64,000 bases of DNA from Mariniphaga sp. (GTDB taxonomy: Bacteria > Bacteroidota > Bacteroidia > Bacteroidales > Prolixibacteraceae). The stretch is from the NCBI GenBank assembly GCA_019429205.1, contig JAHYIT010000003.1, positions 1-64,000 of the forward strand. Reading direction: 5' to 3'. The notes beneath the pieces are model-generated. The model was given only the letters and a program-made list of their open reading frames with translations. It was not told where the DNA came from and made no database searches. Below are positions 28,336 to 37,555 of this stretch, one piece after another; position 1 is the stretch's first letter, and every line of letters starts with the position of its first letter. The position numbers and the translations under genes are program-made.

Positions 28336-29865
28336 TTAATGGTGTTGTTCCCTTAACAAATCGTTCACGGTTTTTACCGGATTAAATGTTTCAATGGGAA
28401 CCTCGACAAAAAGCGTGTTCCAGTTGCTCATAGCCCCGTTCCAAAGACCAGGTAATTCCTGTGCCTTTAAATCTTTCCCCTCTTTCGATTTTTTTGAAAT
28501 AAAACCTGTTGACGGATCTGTAAATTCAGTCAGGTTATACTTTTCCCCTTTGTAATTTTTTGTTCCGCAAACCAAATCAACCGGATTAAAATGAGTGGCA
28601 TGTTTGGCAATGGTTTGCTGCTGTACACTATCCGGATCAATCTGGGAACTTTCAACCACCTGAAGAGATACAGTACCATCCGGATTTTTTGCCCAAAACG
28701 GACCTCCGCCAGGTTCTCCTTCATTTTTCACCATTCCGCAAACCCTCAGCGGACGGTTGTATTTTTCCCTCAGGTAATGGTATAAATCTTCTTTTTCTGT
28801 ATAGTACTGGTTTTCCGGCGGTTTTGTATTTAATGTATTTTCAAGGAAATTGGAAGCCTCGGCCAAAAATGCACTTTCGAGAGTAATGGGGTGTTTTTCA
28901 TTTAAAGTTTTCTGGTACCTGAAAACCTTTTCCTGGTATTTCAATAAAACTCCGGCCAATGCTTTTTTGTATGCAATTGTTGGTTTTTTCAGTCGATCGG
29001 GAACCACATTGTCAATATTCTTAATAAAAATCAAATCGGCATCCAAATCGTTCAGGTTTTCAATGAGAGCACCGTGGCCGGCGGGCCTGAACAATAAACT
29101 TCCGTCAGGTTCACGGAAAGGTTCATTTTTCAAATCAACTGCTATGGTGTCGGTTGATGGTTTCTGCAAACTGAAAGAAACCCCGAAAGTAACACCAAGC
29201 AATTTTTCATATTGTTTTTTCACTTTTGCAAGGAGTTCCTCAAAAATCTGTTTATGCTCGGGCGAAACGGTAAAATGCAACCTGGTCACATTATTTTTAT
29301 CTTTTGCATAACTGGCGCCTTCCACCAAATGCTCTTCAAAAGGTGTGCGTTCACCGTCGGCATATTTATGAAATTTGAGTAACCCTTTGGGAAGTGAACC
29401 ATAATTCAATCCTTTTTCAAGCAAAAGAAATTCTATCCAGTTTCTGCATCCTTCTTCAGCTCCCATATCTGCAATTGCTTTTTTCAGCGATTTGAAAAAA
29501 GCAAATTTTTCTTTATTAACAAGAAATTGGCGTGCTGCAGCATTTTTCGCCAGTGAAATCTCAGTATCTTCATCGTCAACACAATCATCAAAAGCTTCAA
29601 ATAAGGTTTTAAACATGCGGCTGGCTGCTCCCGATGCAGGTACAAATTTTAGAGGAACTATACCGGAAGAAACCAGTTTATCAAACCGTTCATTGTTCTC
29701 TTCAACACCCTTATTGTCAAGCCTGATAATTCCGTTACCAACTGTGGCAGCTTCAATAACCTCCAAAAAAGGAAAACCTTTTTTAAATTTTTCAATCTGT
29801 TTTTGAACTACCTCAAGCTGGCTGCCACGTTCTTTTATCTGAATTTTATCTTTTCGTGAAAACAT
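28336..29865 (-). CDS. DUF4301-family protein
   Basis: The ATG at 29865 gives 509 residues; a TTG start seven codons upstream is less likely. LVSSGIVPLKFVPASGAASRMFKTLFEAFD near residue 90 and later RPAGHGALIENLNDLDADLIFIKNIDNV, then CGMVKNEGEPGGGPFW, are hallmarks of DUF4301 (PF14134). GHGALIENLN and the DADLIFIKNIDN stretch resemble sugar-nucleotide pyrophosphorylase active-site loops, so a nucleotidyltransferase-like fold is plausible (inference). A candidate -7 element (TAGATTTG on the minus strand, 29891-29884) precedes it. The protein is cytosolic and apparently intact. Confidence 0.88.
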   Translation of the reverse strand: MFSRKDKIQIKERGSQLEVVQKQIEKFKKGFPFLEVIEAATVGNGIIRLDNKGVEENNERFDKLVSSGIVPLKFVPASGAASRMFKTLFEAFDDCVDDEDTEISLAKNAAARQFLVNKEKFAFFKSLKKAIADMGAEEGCRNWIEFLLLEKGLNYGSLPKGLLKFHKYADGERTPFEEHLVEGASYAKDKNNVTRLHFTVSPEHKQIFEELLAKVKKQYEKLLGVTFGVSFSLQKPSTDTIAVDLKNEPFREPDGSLLFRPAGHGALIENLNDLDADLIFIKNIDNVVPDRLKKPTIAYKKALAGVLLKYQEKVFRYQKTLNEKHPITLESAFLAEASNFLENTLNTKPPENQYYTEKEDLYHYLREKYNRPLRVCGMVKNEGEPGGGPFWAKNPDGTVSLQVVESSQIDPDSVQQQTIAKHATHFNPVDLVCGTKNYKGEKYNLTEFTDPSTGFISKKSKEGKDLKAQELPGLWNGAMSNWNTLFVEVPIETFNPVKTVNDLLREQHH

Positions 29866-29980
29866 AGTTTTCTTTTTAATTTCCAAATCTAAAAATAGAA
29901 ATAAGATTTAGTTTTGAAAACAATTACGAAGTGAGTTTAAACAAAGTTTTCAATTATTTTTTAACAGGTGTAAAAAGAAA

Positions 29981-30202
29981 ATGGTAAATTGCCTCGAAAA
30001 TCTGCAAAAAAAAATGGACATGCTTACAAAAACAAAAATAAAAGAAGTTATTGAGAATTTTCCTGAAGAAATCTCTATCGACGATTTTATTGACAAATTA
30101 GTTCTAATTGAAAAAGCAGAACGAGGAAATATACAATCAGAAAATGGAGAGGTATTTTCGGAAGAGGAATTGGAAAAAGAAATGGAAAAATGGTTCAAAT
30201 AA
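29981..30202 (+). CDS. Orphan antitoxin-like small protein
   Basis: This is a 73-residue acidic protein with a strongly helical N-terminal half (TKTKIKEVIENFPEEISIDDFIDKLVLIEKAERG) and an acidic tail, VFSEEELEKEMEKWFK. The pattern is that of antitoxins paired with ParE/RelE toxins in Bacteroidota. The family often starts at the Met in MLTKTKIK, so 30020 is an alternative start. Its stop overlaps ATG 30190, the start of what should be the toxin, which is deleted (next entry). Whether the antitoxin is still expressed is unknown. Confidence 0.6.
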   Translation: MVNCLENLQKKMDMLTKTKIKEVIENFPEEISIDDFIDKLVLIEKAERGNIQSENGEVFSEEELEKEMEKWFK

Positions 30203-30316
30203 TAAATAAATTATCGAATTCTGTATAAAATTGTTTCACCTTCACAAATAGATATTTTAACTGTACATCACTCTGCCAGAGATTTATTCAGGAGAGAAAT
30301 TAATTCCGACAGGTAA
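30190..30316 (+). pseudogene. ParE/RelE-type toxin stub, internally deleted
   Basis: ATG 30190 overlaps the antitoxin stop and reads MVQIINK before the frame fails at a TAA. One base out of frame, the sequence from about 30206 reads NYRILYKIVSPSQIDILTVH then HSARDLFRREINSDR and ends at TAA 30314-30316. The second part is the conserved C terminus of ParE/RelE toxins (Y-R-I, I-L-T-V-H-H-S-A-R-D). About 55 of roughly 95-100 residues are missing, so no active toxin is made. Confidence 0.75.
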
Positions 30317-30317
30317 A

Positions 30318-31259
30318 ATGACACAACAAAAGCTTTGGTGGGGGCACACAAAGCGCTACAATGATTTTCCGACATACTTCCGTAACCTGTTTTCGGAACG
30401 GGTACAGAAGGTTTCGGTTGATGCGGGTTTTACCTGTCCCAACCGCGACGGAACCAAAGGTTACGGCGGTTGTACTTACTGCAACAATAAAACCTTCAAA
30501 CCCACCTACTGCAATCTCGAAAATTCAGTAAGTTACCAGGTGCATCATGGCATTCGCTTTTTCGAAAAAAAATACAAATCCATGCGGTTTCTGGCCTATT
30601 TTCAGGCATATACCAGCACCTGGGCGCCGCTCGAAAATTTGATTCCATTATACGAAGAAGCCCTCCGACATCCAAAAATAATTGGTCTGGTCATTTCTAC
30701 CCGGCCCGATGCTGTAAATGACGAACTACTTGACTACCTGGCTGAACTCAGCAAAAAAGTTTATGTGATGGTAGAATTCGGATTGGAATCGCACCTCGAT
30801 GCATCACTTGAAAAAATGAACCGCGGCCACACGTTTGCCGAATCAGTTTGGGCGCTGGAACAAACCACAAAAAGAGGAATCAAAAACTGCGCTCATCTGA
30901 TTTTAGGGCTTCCTGGCGAAACCAGGAGCGACTGGCTGGAACAAGCCCGGGTTATTTCACAACTGCCTGTTAATAATTTAAAACTGCACCAGTTGCAAAT
31001 TCACAAGGGAACGGTAATGGAAACCCAGTTTAGAAAAAGCCCGGAAAATTTTTACCTGTTTTCAGCCGAGGATTACATTGAACTGGTTGTAGATTACCTC
31101 GAATTGCTCAATCCAAAAATCATTATAGAAAGGTTTATCAGTCAGGCGCCACCTGAAATGCTCATTGCCCCGAAATGGGGATTAAAAAATTTTGAATTTG
31201 TAGCAAAAGTGGAAAAAAAATTAAAAGAAAGAGATACCTGGCAAGGTCGGCTTTTCTAA
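30318..31259 (+). CDS. Radical SAM protein, TIGR01212/YhcC family
   Basis: The 313-residue cytosolic protein carries the iron-sulphur cysteines in FTCPNRDGTKGYGGCTYCNN (C-x11-C-x2-C), the spacing typical of this YhcC-like radical SAM family. A SAM-binding region (VISTRPDAVNDELLDYLAEL) and VEFGLESHLDASLEKMNRGH follow. These enzymes generate a 5'-deoxyadenosyl radical; the family is proposed to modify RNA or a cofactor but the substrate is not established. The gene begins two bases after the toxin stub and overlaps the next, convergent gene by three bases. Confidence 0.9.
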   Translation: MTQQKLWWGHTKRYNDFPTYFRNLFSERVQKVSVDAGFTCPNRDGTKGYGGCTYCNNKTFKPTYCNLENSVSYQVHHGIRFFEKKYKSMRFLAYFQAYTSTWAPLENLIPLYEEALRHPKIIGLVISTRPDAVNDELLDYLAELSKKVYVMVEFGLESHLDASLEKMNRGHTFAESVWALEQTTKRGIKNCAHLILGLPGETRSDWLEQARVISQLPVNNLKLHQLQIHKGTVMETQFRKSPENFYLFSAEDYIELVVDYLELLNPKIIIERFISQAPPEMLIAPKWGLKNFEFVAKVEKKLKERDTWQGRLF

Positions 31260-31672
31260 TGTTTTTGCGTCCGATCGTCCATTACCACCAGCCGGTATTT
31301 CTGGCCCTGCATAACTACCCGGTGCGCATCGATGTGCAAATGTTTGGTTACAATTTTATTATGAATGTAAAAATCGCGAATCAAAACGAGTTCCGAGAGA
31401 TTGGAACCTGAAAGCAAATCCCTTATCTGACAATGTTTGCAAAAACTGTTATCTGATTCGATGATTTTATCGCGTTGCGTGCAACCCATAATTTCGCAAA
31501 ACTCGTGTTCCAGAATGTCACCTTTGTCGCTTTTGGTCAAATTCTGAAAAGCCTTGTTAAAATATTTCACCTTAAAATTATGATCGGCGAGAAAAATCGC
31601 CTGCGGATGGTGTTCAATAATTTGGTTCACCAAATCATTGGCTTCCTCAATACGTTGAAATTCAAGTCTCAT
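31256..31672 (-). CDS. Small PAS-domain protein with four conserved-looking cysteines
   Basis: The ATG at 31672 gives 138 residues; the longer frame to 31759 adds an AT-rich leader. Residues 10-60 form a PAS N-cap and sheet (NQIIEHHPQAIFLADHNFKV then KYFNKAFQNLT). HEFCEIMGCTQRDKIIESDN then SFCKHCQIRDLL supplies a C-x4-C and C-x2-C set that could bind iron-sulphur, zinc or sense redox. There is no output domain, so it would act by binding a partner. It is convergent with the radical SAM gene. The function is unknown. Confidence 0.7.
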   Translation of the reverse strand: MRLEFQRIEEANDLVNQIIEHHPQAIFLADHNFKVKYFNKAFQNLTKSDKGDILEHEFCEIMGCTQRDKIIESDNSFCKHCQIRDLLSGSNLSELVLIRDFYIHNKIVTKHLHIDAHRVVMQGQKYRLVVMDDRTQKH

Positions 31673-31820
31673 GACAATCAATTTTAATGGGTTAGAAACT
31701 TTTGGCCAATTTTCTTTTATACAGAAATCTATTAAAATTCGCAAAAACCAAAGTAGCAATTAAAATTTATAATACAACCTATCATGCTTAAGAATATTAA
31801 AAAAAATTCAACCGGTGTTT

Positions 31821-32576
31821 TCATGAATCAGCAGAGCCAAAAACACGTTTCAGTAAAGCAGTTGTTCTTGCAGCCGGGTCTTTTCTTATCAGCTTTTCTT
31901 CATCTTCAATTTTAAGAAACAATCCATCGAGGGCTTTTCCGGTAAGGTACTCATCCAGGTTTGTTTCCACCGGTTTAAGCCCGGCAACCTGTCCCACAAG
32001 CGAATTGGCCAGTTCATTCCATCTTGAGGTTAATGTATTCCAGCTTTGCGATGTTGAAACATTTCCAACCAGCTTCTTATCAAGGGAAGTCTGGATTTTT
32101 GGCCGGTAAAGATTATATAAACCATCGTAGGTTGTTCGGTGCAAATACATGGTTGCTGCGTTGTTTTCGCCTCTCAGTATTCCAACGGCATCGTTTATGG
32201 TCATGCTTTTAATGCTGTTCACGAAAATGGGTTTGGCTTCTGAAACCGCATCTTCGGCAGCCCTGTTTATTCGCAGCAAAACATCGTCGAGCAGTTGCTT
32301 ACCACCGGGCACCCGGCCAATATTATCCACAATAATATCAGCTTCGGGTGGAAGAAGGATTTTAACCATTTCATCTTTATAATATCCGTCTGTAACTCCC
32401 AAAATATCAACAGATTTATTGGTTCCAACAATGAGCGCTTCTTTTAGGCCGCCAATAATTTCTGATTGGGTAAGCGGTTTGTTCTCTTCGAGAGTTTGCC
32501 TGGCAAGTTGCTCAAGTTCTGCACAGGAAAAGAAAATAAAAGCCAGTAAAAAAATTGCGGAATAGCGTGTTTTCAT
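31821..32576 (-). CDS. DUF4197-family lipoprotein
   Basis: The 251-residue protein has a lipoprotein signal ending FIFFSC (Cys18). The body contains the DUF4197 landmarks: GGLKEALIVGTNKSVDILGV, then DGYYKDEMVKILLPPE, later NDAVGILRGENNAATMYLHRTT, and DEYLTGKALDGLFLKIEDEE near the end. The family is found in many Gram-negative bacteria as an exported helical protein of unknown function. It lies 26 bases after ygiQ on the same strand, but the two have no known link. Confidence 0.9.
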   Translation of the reverse strand: MKTRYSAIFLLAFIFFSCAELEQLARQTLEENKPLTQSEIIGGLKEALIVGTNKSVDILGVTDGYYKDEMVKILLPPEADIIVDNIGRVPGGKQLLDDVLLRINRAAEDAVSEAKPIFVNSIKSMTINDAVGILRGENNAATMYLHRTTYDGLYNLYRPKIQTSLDKKLVGNVSTSQSWNTLTSRWNELANSLVGQVAGLKPVETNLDEYLTGKALDGLFLKIEDEEKLIRKDPAARTTALLKRVFGSADS

Positions 32577-32602
32577 ATCATTGATTTTTCCGGTAAAGAT
32601 AA

Positions 32603-34438
32603 TTATTTAAAAAGCTGTTTAACCATATCTTCCTTTCCTTTTGCTTTCAACTCCTGCATAATCGACTTTCGGTATTCGCGTTTGTACCAGAAGAAAAACT
32701 TGCGCTGCTCCCGTTTGTCCTTTTGATTTCGGGCCGTATAAACTTTCTCCATGGTGTAAGGATGATAACCGGAATAGTAAATTACCGTGGCCAGTGTCAT
32801 TGGAGTTGGTGTAAAATCCTGCACCTGTTCCAGCCTGAAATCCATGTTTTTAGTTTGAATGGCCAGATTTGCCATATCTTCCGATCTACTGCCCGGGTGG
32901 CTCGAAATGAAATACGGAATGAGTTGTTGGTCCAGTTTTTCTTCCTTGTTTATTTTTTTAAACTCCCGGTTTAATTCCTCAAACAGTTTAAACGAAGGTT
33001 TCCGCATAAATTTCAGCACTTCGTCAGAAGTATGTTCCGGCGCAACTTTCAACCTGCCCGAAACATGATTTTTAATCACCTCGCGTAAATATTGACGGTT
33101 TATGTTATCGGTTTCTTCGTTACCGGTTTTTTCCAGAATCATGTCGTAACGAATGCCGCTTCCCACAAAGGCCTTTTTCACTTTCGGGTTTTCCCTGACT
33201 TTCTTATACAAATCCAGCATGGGTTTATGGCTGGTATCCAAATTTTTACATATCGAAGGAAAAATACAGGAGGCACGTTTGCACTTCCGGCAAATTTCTT
33301 CATGAATACCTTTCATTTTATACATGTTGGCAGACGGGCCGCCCAAATCGGAAATATAGCCTTTGAAATCGGGCATTTGCGTAACCTTTTCAACTTCTTT
33401 TAAGACTGATTTTTCGGAACGGCTGACAATAAATTTTCCCTGGTGAGCCGAAATGGTGCAAAATGTACACCCGCCAAAACAGCCCCGGTGAATATTTATG
33501 GAATGACGAATCATTTCGTAAGCGGGAATGGTCCCTTTGCCATTGTATCGCGGATGCGGAAGCCTGGTATAGGGCAAATCGTAAACCCGGTCAATTTCCT
33601 GCTCGGTAAAAACCGGCCAGGGCGGATTCACCACAACCATTCTATCTCCAACCCGCTGCACAAGCTTTTTGGCTTCCATTTTATTCGATTCTTCTTCGAT
33701 ATGCATAAAGTTGCGGGCGTATTTTTTCTTGTCCTCCAAACAATCCTCATGTGAGGAGAGTTCAAATTCATTCCATTCCTTTTTAGAGGCGTATTTTTCA
33801 TCCTGGTCAACCATAAAAGCAATTTGCGGAATGGTGGTAAGGTTTGAAACCGGAACTCCACGCTGAACCAAACGGGCAAATTCCACAATCGATTTTTCAC
33901 CCATTCCGTAAAAAAGAATATCAGCGCCCGAATCAATCAAAATGGAAGGCATTAACCGATCCGACCAGTAATCGTAATGTGTCAAACGTCGCAAAGAAGC
34001 TTCGATTCCGCCAATAATTAAAGGAATATCAGGATAAAGTTTTTTCAGAATATTGGAATAAACAATGGTAGCATAATCAGGTCGCTGATCTGTTCTGCCA
34101 CCGGGTGTGTAAGCATCATTTGAGCGTTTGCGTTTATTTGCTGTGTAATGATTTACCATGGAATCCATGTTGCCTCCGGTTACGGTAAAAAACAAACGTG
34201 GCTGGCCCAGCTTTTTAAAATCACGCAAATCGTCCTGCCAGTTGGGTTGCGGAACGATGGCCACTTTCAATCCTTCAGCCTCCAGAATTCGTCCGATAAC
34301 CGCCGCTCCAAACGATGGATGATCGATATATGCATCCCCCGTAAACAGAATAACATCGGGCTGTTCCCACCCCAAAGACTTCATTTCTTTTCGCGAGGTT
34401 GGCAACCATTTTTCTGTATTTTCAAAACTATTCTTCAT
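32603..34438 (-). CDS. ygiQ: YgiQ-family radical SAM protein
   Basis: The ATG at 34438 gives 611 residues (MKNSFENTEKWLPTSRKEM). It begins with a B12-binding-like half (DVILFTGDAYIDHPSFGAAVIGRILE). The radical SAM cysteines occur in NIHRGCFGGCTFCTISAHQG (C-x3-C-x2-C), with EICRKCKRASCIFPSICKNL supplying further cysteines, and DFTPTPMTLATVIYYSG near the end is typical of YgiQ. The reaction is unknown. It is divergent from the acyltransferase gene, with about 100 bases between starts. Confidence 0.92.
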   Translation of the reverse strand: MKNSFENTEKWLPTSRKEMKSLGWEQPDVILFTGDAYIDHPSFGAAVIGRILEAEGLKVAIVPQPNWQDDLRDFKKLGQPRLFFTVTGGNMDSMVNHYTANKRKRSNDAYTPGGRTDQRPDYATIVYSNILKKLYPDIPLIIGGIEASLRRLTHYDYWSDRLMPSILIDSGADILFYGMGEKSIVEFARLVQRGVPVSNLTTIPQIAFMVDQDEKYASKKEWNEFELSSHEDCLEDKKKYARNFMHIEEESNKMEAKKLVQRVGDRMVVVNPPWPVFTEQEIDRVYDLPYTRLPHPRYNGKGTIPAYEMIRHSINIHRGCFGGCTFCTISAHQGKFIVSRSEKSVLKEVEKVTQMPDFKGYISDLGGPSANMYKMKGIHEEICRKCKRASCIFPSICKNLDTSHKPMLDLYKKVRENPKVKKAFVGSGIRYDMILEKTGNEETDNINRQYLREVIKNHVSGRLKVAPEHTSDEVLKFMRKPSFKLFEELNREFKKINKEEKLDQQLIPYFISSHPGSRSEDMANLAIQTKNMDFRLEQVQDFTPTPMTLATVIYYSGYHPYTMEKVYTARNQKDKREQRKFFFWYKREYRKSIMQELKAKGKEDMVKQLFK

Positions 34439-34546
34439 AATAACTCTTGCCAAGATTAACAATTTATTTCCGGTTTTGATGAAAATACTGTTATTTTTGT
34501 TTTCGTATTTCTATTGGTTTTCCTTAGAAAATCTAAAAAATATTTA

Positions 34547-36346
34547 ATGGAATTATTAAAATTGAAGGACATTTTTAAGGCTCCACCTGCCCTTTCGCTT
34601 TTCGGTGGTGAGTATTTCGCCAAATTTCTGATGTACATTCTCCGGTTCAATAAACTGAACAAAATTTACGAGCAGATTGCCTCAAAAGAAGGAATTGATT
34701 TTATTGATGAAATTATAAGGGTACTTGAATTTAAGATTGAATTTGACGAAAACGAACTAAAAAAAGTTCCGGCAACCGGACCGCTGATTGTGGTTGCCAA
34801 CCATCCTTTTGGCGGTTTTGATGGCTTGCTTCTCATTAAATATCTTTCGCAGGTAAGGCCGGATGTAAAAGTTATCGGTAATTTTCTGATGCAGAAAGTA
34901 GAACCGGTTTCGGAATATTTTATCTCTGAAAATCCCTTCAACAATATTGACCCGGACAAACAGGAAAAAGAATGTAAAGGAACCAGGGAAGCTGTCCATC
35001 ATTTGCAAAACGGGGGTGTTTTATGTTTGTTCCCGGCCGGTGATTTGAGCACCTACGGAACTTTCGACAGCATTACCGACCAGGTTTGGCAATTCCCGAT
35101 GGTGAAATTTGTAAAAAAAGCCAGAGTACCAGTTGTTCCGGCATATTTCCAGGGAACAAACAGCCGGCTGTTCCATTTTTTTGCCAAAATTCATCCCTCT
35201 TTACGCCAGGTGAGACTGCCTTCGGAGTTACTGAGTAAAAAACACAAAACCATTAAATTGCGGATTGGAACGCCAATTAAAGTTGAAGACCAGGATAAAT
35301 TTTTCGATGTTTATCAGTTTGGGCGTTTTCTCAGGGCCAAAACCTACAGTATGGAGTCGCCCATAGAAGTAAAACGATTTTTTAATTATAATCTGAAACC
35401 GCAACACAAACCCGAATCGGTTATTGAACCGGTAGTTGAAGAAAAGATTCTGGCAGAAATCCAAAAAATCAAAACCGATTATACCCTGTTCAACCTGAAA
35501 AACTATACGGCATTTTGTGCACCATCAGAAGAAATACCAAATATTCTGACTGAAATAGGACGGTTACGTGAAATCACATTCAGAGAAGTTGGAGAAGGAA
35601 CTAACCGAAGCATTGACATCGATGAGTTTGATTTGTATTACCACCAGATGTTTATATGGGATGAAGAGGAAGAAAAAATTGTTGGAGCCTACCGAATTGG
35701 AAAGGGAAAGGACATCTTGGAACAATACGGAAAGCGGGGCTTTTACCTGCAATCACTGTTTAAAATAAGCGACGATTTTAAACCCGTGCTGAATGAAAGC
35801 CTTGAGCTGGGCCGTTCGTTTGTTATAAAAGAATACCAAAGAAAACCAATGCCGCTTTTTCTGCTTTGGAAAGGGATTTTGTATTTTCTGCTTAAAAACC
35901 CTGAATACCGCTACCTGATTGGCCCGGTAAGTATCAGCAACAACTATTCAAAAATATCGAAAGACCTCATCATCCGGTTTATCATGCAAAATCACCTGAA
36001 CTGGAAAATGGCACAATTTGTTAAACCGCGCAACAGCTACAAATTTAAAAGCGACAATGCAGATATTAACATTCTGATGGAAAATATGGAACGCGACATC
36101 AACCGGCTCGACAAAGCCATTGGCGATTTGGATGAATTGAATTCAGGACTTCCGGTTTTGCTGAAAAAATATATTAAACTGAATGCCAAAATTATTGCAT
36201 TTAATGTCGATCCCAAATTTAACAACTGCCTCGACGGGCTGATTATGCTTGATGTGAACGATGTACCCAAAAACACCATTGAATCATTATCGAAAGAAGC
36301 CAACGACGGATCAATCCTGGAACGGTTTTATACGCACCGCGAATAA
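34547..36346 (+). CDS. Bifunctional acyltransferase, GlsF/OlsF-like (amino-acid lipid synthesis)
   Basis: The ATG at 34547 gives 599 residues. Residues about 60-290 form a PlsC-type acyltransferase (VVANHPFGGFDGLLL with the catalytic His and Asp, and LFPAGDLSTYG). Residues about 325-520 form a GNAT-like N-acyltransferase of the OlsB type (LREITFREVGEGTNRSIDID, then FDLYYHQMFIWDEEEEKIVG and AYRIGKG, SLELGRSFV). Fusions of this type (OlsF, GlsF) make N-acyl, O-acyl amino-acid lipids; in Bacteroidota the product is usually glycine or related lipids. The order here is acyl-O first, acyl-N second, as in OlsF. The exact amino acid cannot be read from sequence. Confidence 0.8.
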   Translation: MELLKLKDIFKAPPALSLFGGEYFAKFLMYILRFNKLNKIYEQIASKEGIDFIDEIIRVLEFKIEFDENELKKVPATGPLIVVANHPFGGFDGLLLIKYLSQVRPDVKVIGNFLMQKVEPVSEYFISENPFNNIDPDKQEKECKGTREAVHHLQNGGVLCLFPAGDLSTYGTFDSITDQVWQFPMVKFVKKARVPVVPAYFQGTNSRLFHFFAKIHPSLRQVRLPSELLSKKHKTIKLRIGTPIKVEDQDKFFDVYQFGRFLRAKTYSMESPIEVKRFFNYNLKPQHKPESVIEPVVEEKILAEIQKIKTDYTLFNLKNYTAFCAPSEEIPNILTEIGRLREITFREVGEGTNRSIDIDEFDLYYHQMFIWDEEEEKIVGAYRIGKGKDILEQYGKRGFYLQSLFKISDDFKPVLNESLELGRSFVIKEYQRKPMPLFLLWKGILYFLLKNPEYRYLIGPVSISNNYSKISKDLIIRFIMQNHLNWKMAQFVKPRNSYKFKSDNADINILMENMERDINRLDKAIGDLDELNSGLPVLLKKYIKLNAKIIAFNVDPKFNNCLDGLIMLDVNDVPKNTIESLSKEANDGSILERFYTHRE

Positions 36347-36350
36347 CTGG

Positions 36351-36929
36351 TCATTTCCAAAATTCAAACATTTTTCCTTTTGCACCGAAAACAGGATCAT
36401 TTTTTGGCAGCGAAACCCGGGAAATGTTTTGTTTCGCTTTTTCCATCTCAGGGTCTTTTCCGTAATTCATATCCCAGTTCTGGCCGTCGGGATAGGCGCC
36501 AACCACGGCAAATCCGTCGCCGGAATCGATGCGTTTGTGAGAAGTGCCGGCAGGTAAAACCACCAAATCACCCTTTTCAATTTTAACCGGATCGTTTTCC
36601 GGTCCTCCCAGTTGAACAACTGCCCAGCCCGAATAAACACCAAGTGCTTCATGCGCGGTTGAATGGTAATGCTGAAAATTGTAAATGCCATTTCGCCACG
36701 AGCCACCCCAATTGTTTTGTGATAAAATTCTTTCAATTTCTGAAGCCGGATCGGAACCTGAAAAATCAAATACACTTTTATAGAGCAAAACCGGCAAATC
36801 CGGATTGTTGGGAAAATTCCCGTTTTCAGAAAGAAGTAAAGTTTTTATTTCTGCTGATGGATTAATTTGTGCATGCATATCATAAACAATTATTATTAAA
36901 ACAGCGAATAAAACGTTTCTTAATTTCAT
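36351..36929 (-). CDS. Exported YjlB-type cupin
   Basis: The ATG at 36929 gives 192 residues with a Sec signal, MKLRNVLFAVLIIIVYDMHAQ; an ATG at 36953 is also in frame. The cupin core contains WGGSWRNGIYNFQHYHSTAH then EALGVYSGWAVVQLGGPEN and KGDLVVLPAGTSHKRI, giving the metal-binding His, Glu and His residues. YjlB-like cupins are usually cytosolic; the signal peptide here is unusual. The reaction is unknown. It is convergent with the acyltransferase, four bases apart. Confidence 0.85.
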   Translation of the reverse strand: MKLRNVLFAVLIIIVYDMHAQINPSAEIKTLLLSENGNFPNNPDLPVLLYKSVFDFSGSDPASEIERILSQNNWGGSWRNGIYNFQHYHSTAHEALGVYSGWAVVQLGGPENDPVKIEKGDLVVLPAGTSHKRIDSGDGFAVVGAYPDGQNWDMNYGKDPEMEKAKQNISRVSLPKNDPVFGAKGKMFEFWK

Positions 36930-37005
36930 TTCATTAAAAATTACATGAGCCAAAATTTACAACAAGTTAAGGATACTTTTTGTTATTTTTGGCGACTTTA
37001 AAATG

Positions 37006-37159
37006 GTCAATATCCAATGTTCAATAATGAATTTTTAATCAAAAAACGAAGTAATATATAACTTGAAAATAGGATATTGAATATTCGTTATTGGTTATTC
37101 TCTAAAAAGAATCAAAATTTCCAAGATCCAATACTCAATATTGAATATCCAAATGAAAG
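37006..37159. repeat. Left repeat block of the IVP element
   Basis: The block has three parts. There is a forward unit (caatatccaatgttcaata, 37009-37027), a reverse unit (aggatattgaatattcgtta, 37071-37090, then ttggttattctct), and another forward unit (caatactcaatattgaatat, 37129-37148). The same forward-reverse-forward order and spacing recur to the right of the four-helix gene at 37556-37710. Confidence 0.75.
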
Positions 37160-37192
37160 AAAGATAATAACTTATCATTAAAATTTAAATTT

Positions 37193-37549
37193 ATGGAAAG
37201 AAAATATGATTTGGAAGAACGGCTAATTGATTTTGTTCTTCAAATTGATGAAATTATAGAACAGTTACCTAACACAAGACTTGCAAATCACATTGCAGGA
37301 CAACTGGTTAGAAGTGGTACTTCTCCTGCACTAAACTACGGAGAAGCACAATCTGCAGAATCTCAAAAAGATTTTGTGCATAAAATGCAGGTAATTTTAA
37401 AAGAATTGAGGGAAACAAGAATATGTCTGAAAATTATTATCAGAAAACCCCTGCTTGAAAACCATGTTGTAATGCCAGTGCTGGTTGAAAATGAAGAATT
37501 AATTGCCATATTTGCCAAAAGTGTAAAAACAGCAAAATTGAAATTATAA
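37193..37549 (+). CDS. Four-helix-bundle protein of the 23S rRNA intervening-sequence (IVP) family
   Basis: The 118-residue protein begins MERKYDLEERLIDFVLQIDE and contains LPNTRLANHIAGQLVRSGTSPALNYGEAQSAES, then KDFVHKMQVILKELRETRICLKII, the signature of the S23/IVP family (PF05635). The family is encoded in some 23S rRNA intervening sequences and, far more often, as free genes of unknown function in Bacteroidota; the fold is also shared with the Avd accessory protein of diversity-generating retroelements. No reverse transcriptase or template repeat is present here. It is flanked by two similar ~155-base blocks of hairpin-forming sequence, so the gene plus flanks may be one unit of transfer (inference). 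Confidence 0.9.
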   Translation: MERKYDLEERLIDFVLQIDEIIEQLPNTRLANHIAGQLVRSGTSPALNYGEAQSAESQKDFVHKMQVILKELRETRICLKIIIRKPLLENHVVMPVLVENEELIAIFAKSVKTAKLKL

Positions 37550-37555
37550 TAATGG

